Source: Stenopsyche tienmushanensis
Lineage: Eukaryota; Arthropoda; Insecta; Trichoptera; Stenopsychidae
DNA: 64,000 nt
Assembly: GCA_008973525.1 (NCBI GenBank)
Contig: WACJ01000433.1
Span: forward strand, 1 to 64,000
Direction of reading: 5' to 3'
Below are positions 12,233-23,032 of this stretch, in pieces (position 1 is the stretch's first letter; the number at the start of each line of letters is the position of its first letter). The notes under the pieces were generated by a model. That model saw only the letters and a list, made by a program, of their open reading frames with translations. It did no database searches and was not told where the DNA came from. The translations under genes were made by a program, and so were the position numbers.

Positions 12233-12700
12233 TCACCGACGTACCGCCATAATTACGCCGCTCGTTGTCAAAAAAACCTGCATTTTTGAGGTCAATTCCG
12301 TCATTGTCGACGAATAATTAGTCACATTACGCAAAATTATCCACAAGAAGGAATAGTAAAACGAACCATCGTCGTATGCATTGAATTTCAAATAGATTCC
12401 AGAGATTATTCCGTCTTTTTCGTATGATAAAAGCGTAAATTTTGACCCGCAAGACTTTGAATCCGAGGACGCCGTATGAATTTCTATGAACGTGAGAAAC
12501 TGCGGATTATTTATTGCTAAATCTCGCTCGGATTTCGCCAGGTTAATATAATAATTAATTCGAAATGTCCGATCATAATCAAAAATATAGACCACTAGTT
12601 GCGCAGCGATTGTATGTATCAATGGCGACATACACTTATTGTCCGTGTTCGATTTTCTATTTGGGCACTGCGGCTGGATTAATCCCATTTTAAGATGCAA
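12233..12700 (-). other. Unrecognised 155-codon open frame
   Basis: The product has a mixed polar/aromatic composition with several beta-like stretches (IFDYDRTFRINYYIN, GSFYYSFLWIILRNVTNY). I do not recognise a family. No splice partner or regulatory signal is visible. The frame is long for this base composition, so it deserves a search; coding is not shown. Confidence 0.3.
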
Positions 12701-13374
12701 ATCTATTAAAAGACATGAGGCCCTGCCCTACTTAATCGTAATTAATTTTAGAGAACCGGGAAATAAGAATAACACGAGATTGGCATCGTTCAGTCCGCGG
12801 ATTTGGCCGCAAATCATCCATAATATCTGTGTTAAATAACGCTAAAACATTATTTGCACAATATTTCATGTTATAACTGTGATACAATAATGGATACACG
12901 GATAATTAATTCAAATTGATTAAAAATGCAAATCATAATGTATTAAACTGTTTGTACACGAAAGCATTAATAATATAATACATTTATTTCTGTTTTATTT
13001 ATTGTATATATCAGCGATTGACAAGCGCAAAATAATCAATATTGGGGAATTTTGAATTCGCATCAAATTTGTATGGATTTAATAGAAAAAAATTGATGCA
13101 TCGAAACGCCGATACACGAGACCCTCAATGACGACCTACGAAGCGTCCTTTGATAGCTACATCACATACCAATATCGTTTTGCATCTATAATTGTTATCT
13201 ATTAAATTCTATTTATTTTATTTTAAATAAACAACACTGTGATCAAGTTCTCCCGCAGAAGATGTGTTAAGAAATTTGTTCTGTTCTGTTTTTAATCTCT
13301 CGCAATGAAAGAACGAGCTGAATTCCCTGTATTCTAAAATGGCGTTTTTTGTACAATCAATACACTAATGATGA
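12701..13374. other. No recognised feature
   Basis: AT-rich spacer with ATTAA-rich stretches; no repeat shared with the rest of the window was noticed. Confidence 0.3.
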
Positions 13375-13682
13375 TATGTTAATGATATAATGAATCGATT
13401 TCAAGTGTATTGTTTTGTGTTTATTTGAAGAAATTACTGAATATTGTGTGCTATCGATAGTGTTTATTTATTTATATACAAGCTTCATACACGCTGCGAC
13501 GTTTCCGACAGATAAGTGAATTTGTACGGATGATAAGTGACGGAAATAAAAATAAGCACACAAGGATGTCACAGGACAGTCTCTCCGTCTCTATCTTCGA
13601 TTTACAATCAACGTGCGAGAAAGCTTTCAGTGTCACTCGATTCCATTCGCAGCATATGCGGGATTCCTCATCAACGGGTTAA
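13375..13682. mobile_element. Rearranged copy of the TTAA 'tacacgctgcgacg' MITE
   Basis: It carries tgatataatgaatcgatttc, gtgtgctatcgatagtg and cttcatacacgctgcgacg in + orientation. It then continues with the other half of the family in inverted orientation (ctctccgtctctatc, caacgtgcgagaaagc), ending at gggTTAA (13,679-13,682). The left terminus is not clear. It holds the empty version of the site into which hAT copy 6 inserted at 34,610. Confidence 0.65.
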
Positions 13683-14085
13683 AGAAAACCAACTAAACTC
13701 CCTATTGATGGAAAGCACTCTTCGATACGTTCACCCAGGTGACCATCATACTGCTTTTAATATCGAGCGCTTATATGAATGAAAAAAATCTCGAAATTCA
13801 TGATAATGCTGAGGAATCTAGCCGTGGATAAGTGTTTTATCCTGTAGGTGACATGTGTTTATAAATTTATCTGGAGCAGTGCTTTGGTATATGTAGATGA
13901 TGGCTTTTCGTTGGACAAAGTCAAATATCCTGTGTTCCGTAATGTCTAGATAAAAAAGCTCATTTCGTTCATTTAAGGGAATAGTAAGAAGGCATGAATA
14001 AAAAAACAGTTTCATATGTGCGAGGAAATAAGAAAATTTTGTAAGCGTCGCTGGGGAAAGATGTGTAATTTAGGAAAGCATAAAA
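13683..14085. other. No recognised feature
   Basis: Mixed sequence between a MITE and the GC-richer patch; only short frames. Confidence 0.3.
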
Positions 14086-14560
14086 AGGGAGATTTCGCTT
14101 GCATGAGCAGGGTTTATAGGTTGCTTTGTGTTTCTCGTGCCAGTTTCTGGCCAACTTTCTCTCGAATGCTCATCCGGCTGCGAGGATATCTCCCATCCAC
14201 CCGAATATATGGATTATGAATAAAACGATCGCTGGTGTGCTTTTGATTTGGGCTTGGAAAGTCCGCGGCCGAAGACTTGCCAGCGTAATTGGCCAACTTG
14301 CGGACAGCTCGGCGTCGGAGAAATATTCGCGTGTTATACGCTCCGCCGACCCGACGGACAAAACGGAAAACATGAATAGTGTTATTTGTCCAAGGTTTCT
14401 TTGATGGAGTTGCCGCTCCAGCACATTATCGTCTAATTCCATGTGTTTTGGTAGGGCGAACGAGGATTCTGCTCCGCGCTGTCTATTATTTCGCTGGAGG
14501 CGCATCGAGTGCTCAGTCCATTATGACGCCTAATGCACAATTTGCACCGGCACTCATGCA
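14086..14560. other. GC- and CpG-richer island with overlapping open frames on both strands
   Basis: This is visibly richer in G+C and CpG than the flanks. It has open frames of 92 codons (14126-14404, +) and 111 codons (14170-14505, -), plus shorter ones. None shows a known domain, and the overlap in several frames suggests composition rather than coding. It could be an unmethylated regulatory island or a remnant of inserted DNA. Confidence 0.35.
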
Positions 14561-15375
14561 CTCTACGTCGTTCATTTGCGTTTATATCCTTTCAAGCACT
14601 TCTCCTAAAATTGCAACAATCCTATTTGAAGCGTCATGATGTCATTTACGCGATAATCTTAATCCGAGCATATCGCATGCTTCTCAATAGGACTATCGAA
14701 TTACACACTCAGACCGCTTAACAGCGATCGCTTCCTTCTTTAGCTGAAGACACGGTCATCATAACCATGTTGAGACGTTCTCATATTTATACAACTGTTG
14801 CACCACCAATGGTCGATGATTATCACATACGATCCATTATTCATCTCACGTGAGGCTTTGGTCCGAGACAAATAAAATCACTGGTATTGGGTCCAATACA
14901 GATTTGTCTAGAGTCTAGACAAAAACACATTTTTTATGCAGCGATTTAGGTTCATCAACACTATTGAAACCACTTACGATTGAACTCAATTTGTATTAGG
15001 TCCTCCCAAAAGAAATCCATTATTTTGGCACGCGCTCGTTTGAGTTCGTTGAAAATTACAAAATCCACTTAAATCCGGACATCCTTCTTTAATTAAATCT
15101 TTGATTAAATCGCATCTTCGCTAATCAATAGAAGAATTATCTCAAAACTTCTTATCTTGAACATCAACCTTATACGTTCATTTAAAATGCCGCACAAATT
15201 GTCCGCGTTCAATAAAACAAAGTGACAGAACACGTCATTATTGTTGAGATAAGACAAAAGAACACAACTAATTTTTTCCACATCATTGAAAACGAGAAAT
15301 GGATTGTAATCGATAATGTTTGAAAAACAATGGCTTTCTAAACAACAGACCTCGTCCCAATTCCCAAGCAAGGAT
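14561..15375. other. No recognised feature
   Basis: Unique AT-rich sequence; an 88-codon - strand frame (15105-15371) carries no motif I know. Confidence 0.3.
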
Positions 15376-15690
15376 TGATACTTTTGGAAGGTTCTTTTAT
15401 GCGTTTGGCGAAATGATAACTGCCGAAGTTTATTGTAGACAATTAGAAATGCTCAAACAAAAATTGCCAGAACAACGACCACATAAAGCCACAGCTAAAT
15501 TGAGAAGTTCTACTGCAGCCTTCATATTCGCATGATTCTGATTTTACATATTTCTAGCTTTCGAGCATGGATTAAAGTCAAAAAATGCAGATGAAGTCAA
15601 AAACAATTTGGATTCGAATTTTCAGTTGAAACCATCTAACTTTTAAATGAAAATAAAATGGATTTCTTTCGGGATAACCTAATATATTTG
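15376..15690 (+). pseudogene. mariner transposase relic, C-terminal part
   Basis: 15,376-15,490 reads FGEMITAEVYCRQLEMLKQ, the block after the second catalytic region of mariner transposases. After a gap, about 15,585-15,645 reads NADEVKNNLDSNF then KPSNF, the mariner C-terminal block usually ending with F-Y. The segment between, with the final catalytic Asp, is missing, and stops interrupt it. It is one of three mariner relics in the window. Confidence 0.75.
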
Positions 15691-15764
15691 CAAGCGTCAT
15701 TATAATAATATTGGATTATATTACTTTTATCGCGATCAACGTAGTGTAGAATATATGTATTGAT

Positions 15765-15852
15765 AGGTTCCATTATTTTTAAAAACCGCATAACTTTAAA
15801 TCAATTTGATGGAATGTAACAAAAATCGCATAAAATATAAAGTAATTCATAT
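15765..15852. mobile_element. Scrap of pogo-like MITE
   Basis: It carries ataggttccattatttttaa, accgcataactttaaatcaa and aaaatcgcataaa, shared with the 25,797 copy. No ends are preserved. Confidence 0.6.
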
Positions 15853-15893
15853 AAATTACAAATCGTCATCTTTCTGTGTTGAAATCGTATTTT

Positions 15894-16317
15894 TTAACCT
15901 GTATGGTAGTACGGTCGCCTATTTGCGAGCGAATTTCAGTGATTCATAAAGAGCATTCTTTGGACAGAGACGGAGCGTCTTGCACGTTGAGATTAGAGAG
16001 AAACAGACACAGAGAGATTATCTTGCTGATCGGAATTTGTGAATGGGAGACAGGGACGGAGAGTGTATCTTGTGTATATCGGACGATTGTATAGATCGTC
16101 AATCAAAATTTATCGACTAATAACGAATCGATTTTAAGTGTATTGTTTATATTTACTTGAATAAATGATCGAATATTGTGTGCTATCGACAGTGTTTATT
16201 TATTTATGTACAAGCTTCATACACGCTGCGATGGTCCTGACAGATAAGTGGATTTGTACGGATGATAAGTGGCGGGCATACAAATATAGCATCTGCGTTC
16301 TCTACTCAAAAGGTTAA
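15894..16317. mobile_element. TTAA MITE, 'tacacgctgcgacgg' family, longest uninterrupted copy
   Basis: Starts TTAACCTGTATGG (15,894) and ends CTCAAAAGGTTAA (16,317). The ends are short inverted repeats (TTAACCT against AGGTTAA) on a TTAA target. The 424-bp interior includes cgttgagattagagag, tatcgactaataacgaatcg and cttcatacacgctgcga. Non-coding, piggyBac-like by target site only. Confidence 0.8.
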
Positions 16318-16344
16318 TATGCACTTTGTAACTTGCGCTAGTGT

Positions 16345-16432
16345 TAATTTTAGTTTTTTTTTATGCGCATTCGCACAAAAAAAAGCTTTGCGCTCTATAT
16401 TCCATTATTTTTGAAAACCGCATCAATTACAT
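16345..16432. mobile_element. Scrap of pogo-like MITE
   Basis: tttatgcgcattcgcacaaa and ccattatttttgaaaaccgc match parts of the TA-flanked pogo-like family. Truncated on both sides. Confidence 0.5.
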
Positions 16433-16637
16433 TCAATTTATATCCTAGACGATTTTACGGAAATACAAACACGTTGATTCAATTATATTATTGACCTATT
16501 TAAATTTGAAAATAATGGTTTTTGTATGCAAATAATAAAAGGAAGGATTTTTTATTTCAATGTGGTTAGAATATTTTCGTATGTGGTTATTATGATTTGC
16601 TATTTATTTACCGGTGATATTTATCAAATCAAGCTAA

Positions 16638-16670
16638 AATATTATAGTGTTTCAGAAACGCTATAATATT
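16638..16670. repeat. Near-perfect 33-bp palindrome
   Basis: 16-base arms (aatattatagtgtttc and gaaacgctataatatt) differ at one position, a G-T pair in RNA, around a single base. It could extrude as a cruciform or be a collapsed pair of inverted terminal repeats. Confidence 0.7.
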
Positions 16671-18974
16671 GTATCCCCGACTTGCGAACATGACTTTTAT
16701 TTGACTCTCGACAATTTTACAGCTAGTCGCTTGAAGCTTTATGTTGGTCGTAGATTAAAAATGTAAATGCGGGAAGACGCAAATGACAATGGTAATCATT
16801 TTAGCAGAAAAAACTTAAATATGAGAGAATCGCTTCGGCGAAATGGAGAATTTGTAACACATAAATCATTCGCTAATGTTCCCGCTTCACCGAGAAGCAT
16901 TATGAGAAACGGCGCGATAAATTCCGACGTTTCCATAAAATATTATTTTAAATTAAAACGCTGCTCCTGTTTGGGGGCAAAGATGAATATCGATATGATA
17001 AAAAGACATCCTCGGCTGTATCGGATTTTTTGGGTTCGTTTTTGTAAATGATCACGATCGTCGGCCACTCACCGTCATGCCCGGCCGGCCTGCAAATATA
17101 TAATGAGAGGCACTCGATGCTGTTCGTGTATCCAGCTCCGGGATGTTCCGGAATGTGGTCGTAAAAATTTTCTTATAAACAGGGGGAGGAGGCCCCGTTT
17201 TTTAATTTATTTCCATACACATCCTGAAAAAATTGCTCGTTTATTCTTTCATGTCCCGAGACCTGCCGGAGAGAGGAGCGCCCTTGTTCTAACTCTAGAC
17301 GCGTACCAGATCGTCCTCGTGTACCAACAGCTCATGTTAAATTTATCAAATTAAATATTTGATGTTCCTATAACAACGCTTGTGTTTATTTTTAATATCT
17401 TTATGGCGAATTTTCTTATCAGTGACGCACGGACTGGGTTTATGCGCTTTTTGTGGATCAGATTGTACCAAAACAGATTGTGACTATCCCCTATTTAGTC
17501 AAATATGAACGAAAACTAATTGATCGCATAGTAAAAACACTTTCGAATGATTCTTCAAATGATAAATCAACCCCTATTTTATATAGGGATACATTGCCAA
17601 ATTATTATATCATGCTTTAATAAAGACAATGCTCCATTCTCAGCATCTGAAGTTCTATGTAAGGATGCAATAGGCTAAATATTTATAGGCCCATTTCAAT
17701 TAAATTAAAATTTTAAGTAAAGATCGGAGATGCGCCCCATTGAATGTATTTATGCTTCAAAATCGACGGCCACACGCGGGTCCATTCGCTATCGGATGAC
17801 AAAAGATGATCAAGTGGTGATGTTGATATTCTTGGCAAAGATCTGTGCAAAAACTCCAGTTATAAATCAGCTAGAGAGTTAGCTATGGAGAGCAGTTCCT
17901 AGTTCTTCAGATTTAGTTTAAATAAATAAAAAATACAAGGTATAATTATTTTCCTAGTAATCTAATACTTAGAATTTGGTCATGAATGGGGTTATATTCA
18001 GCTGGATTTTTTTTTCTCTTTAATATTATTCCCCCATAGGACCCCTGCATGATTATAGTTGCGTAGGGGGCGTTGTCATGTAGATGTGAAATTGAGGAAA
18101 TTTATGTGGGGTGGCATGTTTCGGTCACCACATATTGTTGAGGGTCACATGCGGTCTTCAATCGTATAATAAGGGTAGTGCAAACCCAGGTGTGACCGAC
18201 GTCCTAACCCAACTGTTAGTGTCGGACACGGAGAACATTATCCTTGAAGTATATAGACCTTTTCGGATCTTAATGTTTCCTGCCATATTCGCCTACGAGA
18301 GAAAAATCTAAATGGATCCCATACAACTTATTATAATTCTCCCGGGGGGCTTTCATCGAGTCTACCACTAATCGTATTTATTACACGTATTGATTATCGC
18401 CCTTGTCCAATAAAAGCATATAAATGCGAAATTAATGCGTTTATCATTGCCCCTCTCCTCCTTTTTTCCCCGTCCACATCAATAATGCAATACAGACAAT
18501 TTATTTATAAAAACGAAATATTTTCATATCTTATCATAATATTCATGTAAAATCACAAATCTTCCGTGGAAAACATACGTTCAGATGTCTGTTTATGTGA
18601 GATACAGCTATTTTATTATTAATGTATGCTAATATTTATGCGCGCGCATCGCATCACAGTGGGTCAAAATGCAAATGCAGACGAAACTACACATTTCGAC
18701 AAACAACAAAATTCCGAATGAAAACAATGTTATCAAAGAATTTATTCGTATCGTATCTCGTTATGATATCCACATATTTTATTGATTGCATAATGATTAG
18801 CCCTTTTAAATTGTCGTTCTATTGTGGGGCTTAATTTATAATATATGTACGTATGTACTTATTTGGCGCAATAAGAAAGTTTTATCTGCGGGAGGCGTGA
18901 CGGGATTTGACGGCTGTGTGCGTCAATGTTAATTTTAATATGCAAAATAATTTTAATCGCGGAAAGTGCGAACG
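16671..18974. other. No recognised gene
   Basis: Unique sequence. About 16,770-17,350 is less AT-biased, with + frames of 94 (16767-17051) and 83 codons (17103-17354) and a GGCCGGCC-like patch near 17,085. Neither frame has a domain I recognise. The rest is AT-rich. Confidence 0.35.
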
Positions 18975-19172
18975 CGACGTATTTTATTTTTATGTATCAT
19001 GACGAAGGCTGTTTTTAAATTCCTAAATAGAAATAAAATAAAATACGAACAATATCAACAGTGTAAAGGCTCATTTACACTATAAAAGCTTTATACGAGC
19101 TGTGAAATCCTGACAGAAAAGTGGATTTACTTTAGACCATAGCATGTCTGCTCTCCGGTCCGAATGGGTTAA
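18975..19172 (+). repeat. About 200-bp repeat ending in gggTTAA, copy 1
   Basis: It shares tattttatttttatg, gaacaatatcaa, gtgtaaagg, agctttata, gacagaaaagt and agcatgtctg with 39,188-39,377. The right end is gggTTAA in both. It looks like a distant relative of the TTAA MITE family (compare the agctttata...gctg segment with cttcatacacgctg). The left end was not resolved. Confidence 0.6.
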
Positions 19173-21364
19173 CAAATTCTGCATTATCATCAAATGCATT
19201 GAATGCAGGATTTTTAAGGAAGAAATTTAAATCCCACAGGTCAAATGCTATTATTTTTTGCATTATTAACCACCCCTAAGGTCGTCCGCCCGGAAGCGGT
19301 CGCTTCGCCTGCATTTAGAATTATGATATGCAGCGTTTGATGCTTGCGGAAATGCATTAAGTTCGCATGAATTAAATCCATCCTTATTTAACATATTTGT
19401 CATTAGTCTGTTGAAGGCAGTGTTTCGATAAATAAATACTTGGTTGCTATTTGGGTTGCATTAACCGGGATGCAGACTATCTAGGGTAATCAATCAATTA
19501 TTTATGACGTTGGATATGTATTAAATATATATCATCTTCATCATACTGCAGCAATATGCAATTAATTGCATAACTAGGATCCATCCTTATCGTATGTATC
19601 ACACATTCATCTCGCTGTGCTTTCGATATTGAAGACAGGATGAAGTCCTTGTTTTATTTGATCTAGGTGATCAAATAAAAATTCTTGAGATGATTATGTT
19701 AATTTTATTGCAAAAGGGCTTTCTGGAGTACACGGAATCCATTCCATTATTTCCCCACAAGGGATGAAGACCCACACGATTCTTAAGAAGTGCAAAAACA
19801 TAGATGTAAAAAGTAATAAAATTGATGAAACTTTTCCATATTTATGCCCCGAACAACACAGAACTTTCTGTAATATTTTGAGGCTTTGTCAATGATTCGT
19901 TGCTTCTTTAGATGTTGTAATAATACCATCCGCAAATCCCGGATGATTCTAATTATGACGCCTATTGTCTTTAATTTGATATATATGTGGGATGTAGAAA
20001 ATGTGTTTTATCATTTTTATTGTGTTAGGGGGTTTATAGGTGTGAACGTGCTTCGCCCGAGGGAACATCATCGAGTCTTAACGAAACACGTTCCGCAAAT
20101 TTAATTTGAAAGGGTAAATCCAATTCCGTTTATTAAATCTTCTATTAACATAAACTAAATACGGACGATCATTTTAAAGCATTTGTGATTTGTTGAAATG
20201 ATTTTTTTTTGTCTGGGGGGTGAAATGTTTTATTGTCTTTCATTGTTGATTAAATGTTGTTTTATCTAAATAGCGACCGAATCCGGGAAAACTTTTTTAG
20301 TGTGGACCCGAATTGCTATGTTTTGCGTTAATCCCGGATAAGTGGGACGACGGTCGACGCTATTGCCGTAAGTTGGACTGTTAAATGGTGAGATGGGTCC
20401 CACATAAATCTGGAAGAGATTTCATTTTCATCTGCGTTGAAATTTGCGAACCCCCGGCATAATAATCAAATTAAGGAATATTTATGCTCTTAGGTGGTCC
20501 AACGCCTTTTAGGTTTTGGTCCTGAGCCAAAATTTGCGAGCATAAGTCTTGTTTTTGTGCGGACTTTTTCCCTCCAAGAAATCAAAGCAACACAATTGAA
20601 ACGCCGTACCAAACGAGAGGAATCGTACAGAGAGATAGTTGCAATAAAACGTCGACAATGCGGACCCCTCAAAATAAATAATTCATGGGCCCTGTAATAA
20701 CAGCATCCGAAGAAAAATAATTTCCGTGAAAAACGGTCAAAAGCGGCAAGTTCTCCTTTTACGCGCGCATGCGAATATCATCATAAGCATACTCTCAAAT
20801 GGGACTTTGAACGTATACGTAGAATCACAAAAAGAGGGATGACGTATTTTTGGAAAAAGCACCTTATTATATATGTCTTTTGTGCTTAATAACAGTAAAA
20901 AATGTCGCTGGCTGAATAACAATGGGCTATCTGGAAATATCCGTGAAAAAATATATCGCTGCTCTTCGTCGGATACATGTAATTTAACGATTTAACATAA
21001 TATGGTGATTGATGGATGTGTACTTATTTTCATTAAATTCAAACTAATAAATACTGATTTGTATCAAATTTATGCTAATCATCAACATCAACATCATGGC
21101 AAGAGTCTATTCAATATCCATTCAAGGAAAGGGGGCAAAAGCATACCATTTATATTGTGCATTCTCTTTTTTGTACACTTTAGTGAACGTATCAAAGGGC
21201 GCTTCTGCAAGATTTCGAAAAAAAATTGGATGTTTTGCAATTAACACATTTCTGTCGGGACACCGCCGCGTGCTATTGTTTTTCTACAGCGTTCAAAAAA
21301 CGAAGATTTTCCGCAAAACACATGAAGTTGTACAATATAATAAGATAAGAAATCAATGTGATTA
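19173..21364. other. No recognised gene
   Basis: Unique sequence with scattered short frames, including two overlapping + frames (80 and 97 codons, 21002-21365) with no known domain. At 21,241 a TTAACACATTTCTGTCGGG end matches the left end of the MITE at 2,902, but no partner end was found. Confidence 0.35.
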
Positions 21365-21790
21365 AACTATTGATTTTGGTAGTCAAGCAACTTGCTGCTG
21401 AAAATACACGCTCAGCCTCCAAACTCGTTGGAGATATCATCATCAGATATTTAAATGCTGGTTCGAGTTAATGACCGCGTGAGCCCCTATTTTCGTATAA
21501 CACAATCAATGTGACTGATAAAATCCTATCTGCTGAGGCACGGACTAAAAATCGCAAAATTCCCCATTTCCCAACAAATTATTTATTTCCGTCGCTGCAG
21601 ATGAATACTTATATACTATAATCCTTTGATGTGATTTGTAATTATATTACGGAGGAATACAAAAATTCTGAAGCCCGTATCTATTATATTTCATATCGAT
21701 ATTCCCATTATTAGAGCCGAGGTGTAGTAAATACATCACCGTTTGGGAATGTTTAATATAACAATTTGAAAAACATTTATGTACTATACA
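21365..21790 (-). mobile_element. hAT family copy 3, truncated
   Basis: On the - strand the copy runs from the conserved core into the transposase tail remnant (the TSVEAERAFSA equivalent, about 21,375-21,480, frameshifted). Terminal repeats are absent at both ends. Confidence 0.8.
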
Positions 21791-21880
21791 TATGTAAACA
21801 TACCGTTACTAATTTGATTTTATTATCAATTCTTCCATCGTGTCATCCGAGGAACTCATCCACACTCCTGTGATCTCCTA

Positions 21881-21923
21881 CCGTTGTGGTTTTATGCATC
21901 GACGGTGGATAAAACCACAACGG
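21881..21923. repeat. Perfect 15-bp-arm hairpin
   Basis: Arms ccgttgtggttttat (21,881-21,895) and ataaaaccacaacgg (21,909-21,923) enclose a 13-base loop. No related copy was seen elsewhere in the window. Confidence 0.75.
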
Positions 21924-22654
21924 TGATGCAACCGGCGCCTAAGAAATGCCCTCATCATCCCGCTCCCATAAACGCCGCCGGATAAGCATCTTCTGATAGC
22001 TTAATTGCCGATGAGCGCTCTGACCGACCCTCATCCATGGCTTTGACCGACCTTCACCGGTCGTCATCCCGTGCCAAAACCTTTCGGAATCACACGATAA
22101 AAGATGTCGTTCGAACGCACGCCATGAATGAGAATGAGATTCGCAAATCTGTTGTTCACCGCCACTATAAAGCAAAGGACGGTCAATTACCGCAGATCAA
22201 TTTAACAGGTAAAACAAAGAATCCAGCACAATGGGGAAAACCAATGCTGAAATTTATGTTCTTATTTCTGAGAATTTAAACTTGAAAATCTGTGAATTCT
22301 AAAGAATCGACGCTTTTTATGTCGCAATAATTTGCTTAAATTATGAAATCACGCGATAGTATGGCAATTAGCAGTTTTGTATGGGTTTTTATAAGGCGTT
22401 CGTAAGTCGAGGATACATCATAGCATATATTGTAGACAGCTGATTTTCTCCTTTTGATTCATGTGAATGTTGATATATTTACATTGTTTCATCATAGCAA
22501 TTTAGATTAATCCCTTGAGATTGGATTTTCCAATAGATTAAGTCTTTAAGTGTTGGAATATAAATTGACACTAAAAGAACTGTCAATAAGTTTATTATCA
22601 CATAAGCGGATAGCCTCCAATCAAAAATTTTATGGGAATATTAAAAAATACACA
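21924..22654. other. No recognised gene
   Basis: A CpG-richer patch at 21,930-22,200 has opposing frames (78 codons -, 80 codons +) without known domains; AT-rich beyond it. Confidence 0.35.
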
Positions 22655-23032
22655 TTAACACATTACGCACGGGAAGCATATTAATGTGTTTTAACTCTGA
22701 TAAAATGTTGATTTATGTAGATTTATTATTGAAACTATTTTTAAAAAACTTGTTCCCAATACAAAGTGTGGCCAAAAATATTTTTTAAATTTCGTATTTT
22801 CACCGTAAGAAGGTTGTCAGCAAATCAAAGAAAAAACGCATAAATTTGCTAACAAGATGCTAATATAACAAAAAAATATGTTTTTCTAGTGACGATTATA
22901 AATCGACGTACACTTTCAATTCAAAAATCTTGGTGGTTATGGTTTCAAATGTAGGTTTTTATATACAACGTTGAAAGATTGCCGCGTCAGGCGGTAGCAG
23001 CGCGCTACGTGACCCCGCGCCTAATGTGTTAA
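22655..23032. mobile_element. TTAA MITE, TTAACACATTA family
   Basis: The left end is TTAACACATTACGCACGGG. The right end read inward is TTAACACATTAGGCGCGGGG, an inverted repeat of about 19 bp. The 378-bp interior is non-coding. The right subterminal part (gcgcgc...tgacgcg when inverted) is shared with the element at 52,262. Flanked by TTAA on both sides. Confidence 0.8.
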
